A program made the translations under genes and the position numbers. Positions 55,754 through 64,000 of a stretch of 64,000 nucleotides of DNA are shown in pieces. Numbering within the stretch: the first letter of the stretch is position 1; every line of letters begins with the position of its first letter. The stretch comes from Curvularia sp. ZM96 (lineage: Eukaryota > Ascomycota > Dothideomycetes > Pleosporales > Pleosporaceae): NCBI GenBank assembly GCA_022457065.1, contig JAJGBQ010000004.1, forward strand, positions 806,001 to 870,000, read 5' to 3'. The notes beneath the pieces were generated by a model. It was not told where the DNA came from. It searched no databases and was given only the letters and a program-made list of their open reading frames with translations.

Positions 55754-56317
55754 CGAGGCCCCTGTGTGATTGGACAGCCGAGCGGGACCAAATATATGCA
55801 TACGGTAAGGCCGAACACCACCGAGGGGTAGGCGCAGCAAACAAACCAAGGCGCACGTCGCACTTGCCTGATAGCAGCAGGAGCCTGGTGCCGTCTGCGC
55901 GTTGAGACGGCAGTGCCTTTAAACGTATGGATGCTGGATGGATCACGTGATACACATCCAACTCACCTCGACTCATAGTGACATTGGTAGTTTACGAGAG
56001 AACGTCGACTGCCTGAACGTCGCGCCCTTTTTCATAATGAGTAGAAATGATACATCTACTGTAGCGTGTGAGAATGTAGCCAATATAAAATGGACTCAAT
56101 TTTCCATAGCACTGTAGAGCAAGACTTGAATTCCATTATCTGTACTCAGACGCTTTACCAGGCATCCATGATCTAACCCATATCCACCTGAGGCAACAGC
56201 TCCCAACTGGCAGGCTATGGTGGACCAGAGACCCAGCACATCTGAACAGAGAGCTACGCTTAAATTGCTGAATGAAACAAAGGAAATATTATCCCATGCT
56301 GACACGCCAACACAGGG

Positions 56318-57175
56318 TTACTTTTGAGAACGAAGAAGAGCACGGAGCGTTTCCACCTCGCCTTCTAGCCGAGCGTTACGGACTTTGAGCTCGTCCCGCT
56401 CGGCCTTGATCTGCTTGAGTTCAGCCTCGAGTGAGCTCATCTGGTCAACCCGCTTTTGGCGGTAGCGGCGAGCAGCGAGAGTGTTGGCTTTTCGCTTCTC
56501 GATACGGGATGCAGGCTCTTGGATTACGGGGCTGCTCTTGGTAGATTGCAATTTGGATGAAGAGATGTGCTCAGGAGACGATGAGCTCCGGTCCTTGTGG
56601 CTTGTCCAGGAAGAACCAGACTGAGAGCAATCTGTACAGGTTAGATACTGGTGATAGGATACGCAAGGCCACGACTTACCTCTCGTCATTTGCGAGGATG
56701 TGTTCATGTTGCTTGGGAACTCCATACCAGAAGGCATGGCAAGCGTTTTCATAGTGTCTTCGGCAGTAGAAAGTGAAGTAGAACCGCCAGGAAATAGTTG
56801 GGTCTCATGACCAAGATAAGGTGAGTCAGAAGTCGGGAAAAGGTTCCAGTCAGAAGTAGCGTAAAGAGAAGAGTCCGGTGCGATGAGGCTATCCGCCAAG
56901 ACAGTTGAGGATGAGGTGGTGGTTGGAAGAAGTGAAGAGGTGTCGAGTAAGGAGTTGCTGTCTTGAGGGGTAGAATAGGGAGGAGCAAAATGCCAATCAG
57001 CAGACAGGGGCCCATGGAGGCTTGACGACAACACAGAGCTGAGAAGGTTGCCAGAACATGCGGAAGGGTCGGACTGTGCTGGCCGGCATTGGGGCGGCGG
57101 TATATTGCATTCTGAGATGTTGTGTAGCGGGTCTAGATACCCGCTGGTGAAATCGAGGAATTCGTCAAATGAAAT
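56318..57175 (-). CDS. bZIP transcription factor, non-AUG or hidden start
   Basis: Two exons, 57175-56680 and 56631-56318 (48-bp intron). The C-terminus is a clear bZIP: basic region KRKANTLAARRYRQKR (~211) followed by a leucine zipper with charged heptads to the end (RALLRSQK). The RRYRQKR type is shared with fungal IDI-4/JlbA- and Gcn4-like factors. The N-terminal ~190 residues are Ser/Thr/Pro-rich with acidic-aromatic patches (SDWNLFPTSDSPYLG), typical of activation domains. The frame stays open and protein-like back to 57181, giving ISFDEFLDFTSGYLDPLHN, but an in-frame TAG stands just before it. No ATG is present until 56753, deep in the protein. The feature start 57175 is the ATT codon heading SFDEFLDF, as if ATG had become ATT. 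Alternatives are non-AUG initiation, a distant first exon using the TAG acceptor at 57182, or a short 128-residue protein from 56753. Confidence 0.72.
   Translation of the reverse strand: MSFDEFLDFTSGYLDPLHNISECNIPPPQCRPAQSDPSACSGNLLSSVLSSSLHGPLSADWHFAPPYSTPQDSNSLLDTSSLLPTTTSSSTVLADSLIAPDSSLYATSDWNLFPTSDSPYLGHETQLFPGGSTSLSTAEDTMKTLAMPSGMEFPSNMNTSSQMTRGKSWPCVSYHQYLTCTDCSQSGSSWTSHKDRSSSSPEHISSSKLQSTKSSPVIQEPASRIEKRKANTLAARRYRQKRVDQMSSLEAELKQIKAERDELKVRNARLEGEVETLRALLRSQK
56997..57110 (-). other. Overlapping short ORF, first AUG of the bZIP transcript
   Basis: The first ATG after the TATA box starts a 37-codon frame (MQYTAAPMPASTV...) in a different register, ending inside the bZIP coding region. 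A scanning ribosome would meet it first, so it should work as an uORF-like inhibitor. Confidence 0.45.
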
Positions 57176-57260
57176 TGGAAACTATCTGAGGGCGCCCAAC
57201 ACGGGGTGATGAGCGCGAGGTTTGTTGAAGAGCGGAAGAAGGAGGGCGGGGCGGCCTCGC

Positions 57261-57266
57261 TTTATA
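57261..57266 (-). promoter_or_regulatory. TATA box of the bZIP gene
   Basis: TATAAA on the minus strand, followed ~30 bp later by a CT-rich stretch (CCTCCTTCTTCCGCTCTTCAA) suited to transcription start. This leaves only ~50-70 nt of leader before the ATT codon and makes an upstream exon unlikely. Confidence 0.55.
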
Positions 57267-57418
57267 CGGGAGAGCGAGGAGAGGGATGGGCACCGCACCG
57301 ATGACCTAGGGCTGACCAGCCCACCGACGGGACGCTAGTCGCCCGACCCTGGTCGCACTTTCCAGCTGCAACTTTGCTGCGCCCTTCTGCGTCGGCAAGC
57401 ACAGCCCACACCAACGCC

Positions 57419-58299
57419 ATGGCGACAATGCCCTCTGCACGACTGTTACGGCCAAGTCTGGCGTCATCGCAATTCGATCCCCTCTTCGCACTCCTCGTCC
57501 CTTCGGCTCAATGCGCACACAATGCCTCGAGAGCGTGTTTTTCGACGTCACCAGCCCGGTGGAAGAGGGACAACAACAAGAATAGAGGAGTGTCCGCCGT
57601 GAGGGCCACAGCGCTGCGTCCAAGACAAACGCTGTCGGTCAGACAAAAAGACTTTGAGAAGCAGCAATTGCCCAAGCCTGTCGAGATTGAACACAAGCTC
57701 ACGGGCACATCGGACCACGGACTCTGGGGCTTCTTCAAGGACCAAAAACTGCTGCAGACACCCGTGGAGGAGCAGAGACATGGTATGCAGCATCTGGCTC
57801 TGTGATGAGCAGGTGCAGTGGCTGACAAAGACACAGGCAGGGCGTGGACTGTCGGCGAGCTGCGCAGTCGAGACTGGGACACTCTACACCAGCTGTGGTG
57901 GGTATGCGTCAAGGAGCGAAACCGCCTTGCGACGGAGAAGATTGAGCGCAAGCGCCTGAACGCCGGCTACGGCGATTTTGAGAACCAGGAGCGGGATAAA
58001 ACAGTACAGGAGACGATGAAGGCAATCCTGGACACACTGGCAGAGAGACATCAGGCGTATCAAGAGGCATATGTTCTGGCGCAGCATGACCCAGATATCG
58101 ATCTATCAAGGACAGATGGACCACAGTATACACAACCTCCATATGTGAGTTTGTTCCCTCGACACAACCAGACGTACTGGGCTAACACTCTCCCCAGGAC
58201 CCATTAGAAGCTGACGACGATGCTCCAACCGCTCCGACGAGTGAAGAGCCTGCGAAGGACAAGACGAGCACGGAACCGAGAGAAAAGGTTAATGTCTGA
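57419..58299 (+). CDS. MRPL4: Mitochondrial ribosomal protein uL29m (MRPL4/L47)
   Basis: Exons 57419-57782, 57837-58144 and 58198-58299 (introns 54 and 53 bp) give 257 residues. An Arg/Ser-rich presequence (to about CFSTSPARWKRDN) is followed by DHGLWGFFKD, the start of the MRP-L47 domain. GRAWTVGELRSRDWDTLHQLW and VKERNRLATEKIERKRL follow, the helical hairpin homologous to bacterial L29. The C-terminal extension (ERDKTVQETMKAILDTLAERHQAY and an acidic Pro/Thr tail) is typical of fungal versions. It sits near the exit of the mitochondrial ribosome tunnel. It shares a ~240-bp divergent promoter with the bZIP gene. Confidence 0.93.
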
Positions 58300-58769
58300 A
58301 AACGGCTTAGAGGTCCTTGATGTCCCAAGCGTGCACTCGGACGACTCTTGCACGTCCATGTCCATTCGGTGCAAGCGCCTACGATGGTGGAAACTGTAGT
58401 CGTACACAGGGTGCATTGTCACGTTCTCGGTGCAGCAAGCCCTAGGCGTCTGCGGAGTGTATCCACCGATGGAGGCACATGGAGCAGCCTGGTTTTTCTG
58501 CAGCATGTTGCATGTATTCATAGTACTGGATGAAAATAGTGGACTGCACTAGCGTAGCATATACCAAACGCGTTGAGTTATGAAAGTAATGCTAGCACAA
58601 ACAAGTCGACCAGATTGGCGAGGCGCTTCCCAAAGAGCTTCCAACCCCACATCCATCTCACCGCCCTAAGCCGACCTGCCCACGCCCACGCCCACGCGCC
58701 TTCCTAGCGGACTTCTTCTACTGCAGACTGCAAACACCCCTATTTTCCACAACTTCACATCAATCAGCC
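58300..58769. other. Intergenic, 5' of GDI1
   Basis: Contains a (CACGCC)3 repeat at 58681-58698 about 70 bp before the GDI1 ATG; nothing else recognised. Confidence 0.55.
58681..58698. repeat. (CACGCC)3 short tandem repeat
   Basis: CACGCCCACGCCCACGCG-type run in the GDI1 leader/promoter region. Confidence 0.6.
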
Positions 58770-60554
58770 ATGGAAGAAATTGCTCCAGAGTACGACGTCG
58801 TGGTCCTGGGAACAGGTGGGCTGCCATTACCCCACCTACGTAACATGGAGGCCTCTGAAGCTAACTAGGTATCTCCAGGTCTCACCGAATGTGTGCTGTC
58901 AGGGTAATACAGGCCCTCGAACAAAAAGCAAACCTGGCCACAGGCTGACATCCTTGCAGTGTTCTGAGTGTTAAGGGCAAGAAGGTGCTTCACATCGATC
59001 GCAATGATCACTATGGAGGGTGAGTGGCGCTGCTGGCAGCTGTCGGAGGGAGGGGTTCGAGGCTAACAGTACGCAGCGAGGCAGCATCACTGAACATCGA
59101 GGCAGTACGTATCTCAGAATCATATCCATCTTCCATCATGCTGACTGAGAGTTTAGCTCTTCAAGCGGTACGGTCAGACCGAGGGCGAGCCATGGAAGAA
59201 GTACGGTCGTGTCAACGACTGGAACATTGACCTTGTCCCTAAGCTTCTCATGGCCAACGGCGAACTTACCAACATCCTCGTTTCCACCGACGTTACCAAA
59301 TACCTCGACTTCAAGCAGATTGCTGGCAGCTATGTCCAGCAGGGCAAGGGCCCCAAGGCGACCATCGCCAAGGTCCCTTCGGACGCTGGCGAGGCTCTTC
59401 GATCGCCTCTCATGGGTCTTTTTGAGAAGCGCCGCGCGAGGAACTTCCTCGAATGGGTTGGTGCATACAAGGAGGATGACCCAGCTACACACAAGAGTAT
59501 GACGCTTTGCGGATGAAGCGCTATTGAAAACAGACTTGTTGACATTTGATAGATATTGATGTCAAGAACAGCACCATGAAGGACATCTACGACAAATTCG
59601 GCCTTGAGGACTCTACTCGCGACTTCGTCGGCCACTCTATGGCTCTGTACCCGACCGACGACTACATCAACCAGAAGGGTGGGGCAGAAGATGCTATCCA
59701 GCGCATCAGGCTGTACGTGAACTCCATGGCACGATACGGAAAGTCGCCATACATCTACCCCCTCTACGGCCTCGGCGAGCTTCCCCAGGGCTTTGCTCGT
59801 CTATCCGCCATCTACGGTGGTACTTATATGCTCAACACCGACGTCGATGAGTTCATCTACGAGGGCGGCAAGGTTGTTGGTATCAAGGCCACCATGAAGG
59901 AAAAGGATGTTCCTGGCGAGGGCATGAAGTTTGAGACCAAGGCTGGCAAGATCCTCGCAGACCCCTCGTACTTTCCCAGCAAGGCTCGTGTTACCGGACA
60001 CCTGCTCAAGGCTATCTGTATTCTCAACCACCCCATCCCCAACACATCTGATGCCGACTCGCTGCAACTGATCATTCCTCAGTCCCAGGTTGGACGCAAG
60101 CATGGTACGTGAACAATTGGCTATTTTCGGAATCGATGCTTACACTCTTTCTAGACATCTACATTGCAGTCGTCTCGTCTGCACACAATGTCTGCCCCAA
60201 GGGATACTACATCGCCATCGTCTCCACCATTGCTGAGGGTGACAGCAACCACCACCTCGAGCTCCAGCCCGGTCTCGAACGTCTTGGAGCGATCGAGGAG
60301 AAGTTCATGGGCCCAGCCATCCCACTCTACGAGCCAATTGAGAGCGGTGTTAACGACAACATTTTCCTGTCGAAGAGCTACGATGCTACGAGCCACTTTG
60401 AGACAACGACTGGTATGGTGTAGCAGCCAAGCATAAAGTTGACAAAGCTAACATGATAATAGACGATATCAAGGATATTTACAAGCGCGCAGAGGGCCAT
60501 GACCTTGTTGTCGAAGGCTTGAGGGAAGATGCGAACTTCAACGTTACGGAATAA
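58770..60554 (+). CDS. GDI1: Rab GDP-dissociation inhibitor
   Basis: Eight exons: 58770-58815, 58879-58903, 58960-59019, 59077-59104, 59157-59496, 59553-60104, 60155-60412, 60463-60554. They give 466 residues; all seven introns are 50-63 bp, and exons 2 and 4 are only 25 and 28 nt. The N-terminus YDVVVLGTGLTECVLSGVLSV is the dinucleotide-fold-like GDI/REP signature. HIDRNDHYGGEAASLN and the Rab-binding region YGRVNDWNIDLVPKLLMANG follow, then MALYPTDDYI, YPLYGLGELPQGFARLSAIYGGTYML and the C-terminal KDIYKRAEGHDL. Role: extracts GDP-bound prenylated Rab/Ypt GTPases from membranes and recycles them. Length equals other fungal GDIs, which supports the exon chain. The acceptor of intron 1 has a competing TAG at 58868 that would break the frame. 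Confidence 0.95.
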
Positions 60555-61027
60555 ACTACAGGCTTGGGATGTGGTGGATGATGGGGCGATATAAGCAGCA
60601 ATCGTTCGTTTTGGCAATTTTTTGTGGATTTGCTGTAGTAAAACACGATAACAATGGCATACATCCATGACAATCAAGTGCTCAAATGAAGGAAGACACA
60701 GTAGCTTCTGCGGAGCTCGAGCTCGGTATTTCCTATTTGGGCGATGTAGCGGCGACAGCAACGACAGCTTAGTTGCGCTACTCACACGTGCTGTGGCTAT
60801 TGTGTTGAACGAACCAAAGTTTGAGCTGTGTCTGTAATGTGAAATGTCTGTCCAATCCATCTAGCAACATTGACAACGTGCAGTGGTGGTCTCCTTAATA
60901 TGACGACGCAAACTCTTGGCAGGGACACCCTCATGGGGCGTGAACCATCTGAGTACTGAGTACCGGGTCGCGTCGCAACAAAACGTGTCCTCGAGGCGCG
61001 TCTTCTTCTTTCTCACGCTCATTCACA
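60555..61027. other. Intergenic, 5' of MCD4
   Basis: GDI1 3' region and MCD4 promoter. The MCD4 frame is open upstream of its ATG to 60916 but has no family-like sequence there. Confidence 0.5.
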
Positions 61028-64000
61028 ATGTCGAATTTTCGGCGATATTCGTTCCTGCTAATTGCAGTGGTCTTCCATCTGACGTACATATATTCTTGCT
61101 TCTCGATTTACTTTGTGAGCCCCATCGTTCATGGCATGCGCGAGCATCGCGTGGAGACGCAAGAAGCTCCCGCAAAGCGATTGGTACTCTTTGTTGGTAC
61201 GAGACCCTTTCTTTCAGCAATCATCCACAAGCTGATTGTATTCCAGGCGATGGTCTGCGCGCAGACAAAGCATTTCAGTCTTTTCCCAACCCTGATCCCA
61301 ACCCACCGGCCCACCTCGCAGACGATGTAAATACACCTCGTCCCCTCGCTCCATTCCTCCGGTCTCGCGTTTTAGAAAAGGGCACCTTTGGCGTTTCACA
61401 TACTCGTGTCCCTACGGAATCGCGGCCCGGTCATGTTGCACTCATTGCGGGCTTATACGAAGATGTTTCCGCCGTCACCACGGGATGGAAGCTGAATCCA
61501 GTAAATTTTGACAGCGTCTTTAACCGGAGTCGACATACATGGAGCTGGGGCAGTCCTGATATTCTCCCCATGTTCGAGGCGGGAGCAGTACCAGGAAGAG
61601 TGGACGCATACTGTTACGCTGCTGAAGACGAGGATTCGTCAAAAGACGCATGGGCATTGGACGAATGGGTCTTTGAGCGTGTAGAGAAGCTTTTCGCCGA
61701 AGCAAAGACGAACGCAACACTAGATGCTGAGCTGCGACGGGAGAAGAATGTCTTCTTCCTGCACCTGCTCGGATTGGACACCACGGGTCATATCCATAGG
61801 CCGTACTCCTGGCAGTATCTGCACAATCTCCAGATTGTGGACCACGGGGTGCAGAGGATCACACAACTTATTGAGGATTTCTACAACGACGACAAGACGG
61901 CCTTCATATTCACCGCGGATCATGGCATGAGTGATTGGGGCAGCCATGGTGACGGGCATCCAGATAATACACGCACACCGTTAATTACATGGGGTGCTGG
62001 TATTGCACCACCAGCGAAGAGCACGTCGGGCATTGCCAAGGGGCACACCGAGTTCTCGGCAGACTGGAACCTGGACGAAATCGAGCGACACGATGTTTCC
62101 CAGGCTGACGTTGCGGCCCTCATGGCTTATCTCGTTGGACTCGACTTTCCGACCAATTCTGTCGGAGTTCTACCTCTTTCGTACCTTGACACGGATATCA
62201 AGTCAAAGGCTGAGGCGCTCCTTGTTAACGCCAAGGAGATTCTGGAAATGTATCATGTTAAAGAAGACATCAAGAAGTCTACCACGCTCAAGTACAAGCC
62301 TTTTGCTGGCCTGGGTGACGAGGCACACTCGGTTGAGCATCGTATCTCAGAGATACAGGCAGCGATTGATAAAGGTGACGCCGAGGAGGCTATCCGCCAG
62401 ACTTACGATCTGATCAACCTTGGCCTGGAGGGGCTTCGTTATTTGCAGACTTACGACTGGCTGTTTCTGCGAACATTGGTCACAGCTGGTTATGTTGGCT
62501 GGATGATCTACGCTATTACGACGGTGATTGATCTGCATGTGCTCACGGAGGAGGTGCCGACACAGAGGACGATTCCAAGCATGGTGGTGTTCTCGTCAGT
62601 GCTTGTTGCACTCTATGGAGTCCTTTTGAAACAACAGTCTCCTATTGTCTACTATGCGTACGCATTCTTTCCAGTCTTGTTCTGGGAGGAGATCTACGCA
62701 CAGAGATTGTCACTTGTCCAAGGAGGCAGGATACTGCTAGGTCACCTCAACTCGGGAGCTGATATAGCGAAGCTTGTCCTAGCGACACTAGGATTCGTTG
62801 GTCTCCTCGAGGCGCTTGTATGTAGCAAAAGCGATGGTGCCACCGACTACTGTGTACTGATCAGGAACAGGTCCAAAGTTACTTCGTTCGAGAGATCTAC
62901 ACGGCTTGTTATCTGCTCGCGACATGCTGGCCAGCAATCTACGGCCAGGAGTTTATGCGTAAGAACATGGCAACGGTCACGGCATGGGTGTTGTCATGTG
63001 TAGCGATGAGCGTTTTTACACTTTTGCCAGCAAACAAGGCCGAGGATGTACGCTTGATGTATGTATATCGAAGGCCAGTTGTATTCGGCTGCTAACATTA
63101 TATGTCTAGTCTACTGGGAGGAGCACTGATGTTCGCTGTGGGTGCGCTCTACCTGGTCTTCGAGAAGAGCCTGGTTGCAGGCTCCAAATCAGAGTCTGAG
63201 CTTGCCTCTCACGAACTGAGCAACAAGTCCCGCATTGTCCTCGGTATCCAACTGGGACTCGTCTTGCTGTCCATGATTGTCACCAAGAGCAGCATCAGCT
63301 ACCTGCAAGCGCGTGAGGGTATACCGTACGGTGTGCTTACCATGGGACGAGCTACGCTTGCCGCATCCCTTGTCGTACCGCAACTGCATGGCCTCTATCC
63401 CAACAGTCACTACGTGCACCGCCTTGTGGTCATCTTTCTTCAGTTCGCGCCGACATTCATTATCCTGTCGATCTCGTACGAAGGGCTCTTCTACTTTGCC
63501 TTTTGCATGTGTCTCTTTAGCTGGATGAGCCTCGAGCACCAGGTCTACCTGCACGACACAAATAAGGCATCGACGACAGCCATCGCATCCGATCCAGCTA
63601 AGCCGACCAAAGAGGCCGCCGTTGACCGTCTCCGCTCCACGCAAAAGGGGGAGTACAGGCCGTTGACCCTGGCGGACGCGCGCACGGCTCTCTTCTTCAT
63701 TTTCTTTATTCAGTCTGCGTTTTTCAGTGCGTCCAACATTGCGTCGGTGTCGTCGTTTTCTCTAGAAGCGGTGTACCGCTTGATACCCATCTTCGATCCC
63801 TTTTCTCAGGGCGCCTTACTGATTCTCAAGCTGATGGCGCCGTTTGCAGTGCTGTCGGCCAACTTTGGGCTGCTGAACCGTGGCCTGGGCGTGGCGCCCT
63901 CTGCACTGTTCATGGTGGTCATGGCGGTCAGCGATGTCATGACGCTGAGTTTCTTCTACATGGTCAAGGATGAGGGCAGCTGGCTGGACATTGGGACGAC
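61028..64000 (+). CDS. MCD4: GPI ethanolamine phosphate transferase 1 (Mcd4/PIG-N), 3' cut
   Basis: Exons 61028-61196, 61247-62817, 62871-63058 and 63110 to the window end (introns 50, 53, 51 bp); 878 residues visible. The protein begins MSNFRRYSFLLIAVVFHLTY, a signal-anchor helix, then the lumenal phosphodiesterase of the alkaline phosphatase fold. Metal and nucleophile motifs are LFVGDGLRADK, TRVPTESRPGHVAL (Thr nucleophile), FLHLLGLDTTGHIHRPYS and FTADHGMSDWGSHGDG. The C-terminal half is a multi-pass membrane region (e.g. LFFIFFIQSAFFSASNIASV), still open at base 64000. Role: adds ethanolamine phosphate to the first mannose of the GPI precursor in the ER; essential in yeast. The first splice joins exactly within LVLFVGDGLRAD, confirming the model. 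Confidence 0.95.

Larger units (their letters stand above)
54416..56317. other. Intergenic, 1.9 kb, with bHLH/bZIP-type sites
   Basis: The longest gene-free stretch. Open frames of up to 155 codons have no recognisable domain. CACGTG occurs at 55242, 55270 and 55944 and TGACTCA at 55747. It is the upstream region of the PTH11-like gene and the downstream region of the bZIP gene. Confidence 0.5.

Noticed and set aside
57034..57034. GTG as the bZIP start codon
   Set aside because: The frame upstream of it still reads like protein (SGYLDPLHN), so a start here would discard that part; no reason to favour GTG over other near-cognate codons.
59050..59075. GGGGTTCGAGGC resembling a tRNA B box
   Set aside because: It is inside a GDI1 intron and lacks an A box and stem pairing.

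Overview
The window is nuclear DNA of a filamentous ascomycete. Genes carry many short introns (47-105 bp, GT...AG, often with a CTAAC/CTGAC-like branch site), proteins have mitochondrial or secretory leaders, and the gene set is typical of Pezizomycotina: a chimeric terpene synthase, GH28 and GH35 secreted enzymes, a PTH11-like membrane protein and an NRPS-like adenylation protein. The protein wording looks most like Dothideomycetes (Pleosporales), but that is inference, not a search result. Most genes below were rebuilt as exon chains, and every junction given keeps the frame.

Layout. 1-1362: 3' end of a bifunctional terpene cyclase/prenyltransferase. 1.7-3.0 kb: Sec14-like lipid transfer protein. 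3.4-4.4 kb: a broken phosphotransferase-like gene, a perfect inverted repeat and an AT-rich tract, the only degenerate patch of the window. 4.6-12.3 kb: AFG1-type mitochondrial ATPase, a HOL1-like MFS transporter, and mitochondrial dihydroorotate dehydrogenase. 12.9-16.9 kb: a GH28 pectinase-family enzyme with changed catalytic residues, and a stand-alone adenylation domain. 17.7-31.8 kb: CHIP-type U-box co-chaperone, an Arg/Ser-rich protein, an iron-ADH/maleylacetate-reductase-like protein, mitochondrial Hsp70 (SSC1), a WD40-like protein, a cystathionine beta-lyase-type enzyme and an F-box/2EXR-like protein. 33.0-40.7 kb: bestrophin-like channel, Rrp8, Ddi1, GNAT acetyltransferase. 40.8-48.5 kb: secreted beta-galactosidase, two small membrane proteins (one CUE-domain) and a membrane-anchored expansin-like protein. 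49.9-58.3 kb: M3 oligopeptidase, PTH11-like protein, a bZIP factor with no AUG for its reading frame, and mitochondrial ribosomal protein L4/uL29. 58.8-64.0 kb: Rab GDI, and the GPI ethanolamine-phosphate transferase Mcd4, cut by the window end.

Most of the window is core housekeeping DNA: mitochondrial quality control and import (AFG1, SSC1, MRPL4), proteostasis (CHIP, DDI1, CUE protein, PRD1), ribosome biogenesis (RRP8), vesicle traffic and GPI anchors (SEC14, GDI1, MCD4), pyrimidine and sulphur amino-acid metabolism. Accessory genes sit singly between them, not as a cluster. The best leads are the bZIP gene whose conserved-looking N-terminus starts without ATG, the Ddi1 gene whose ATG is split by an intron, the GH28 enzyme without its catalytic His, the adenylation protein ending exactly where a carrier domain should start, and the frameshifted phosphotransferase relic. 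No tRNA, rRNA, CRISPR array or intact transposon was found.
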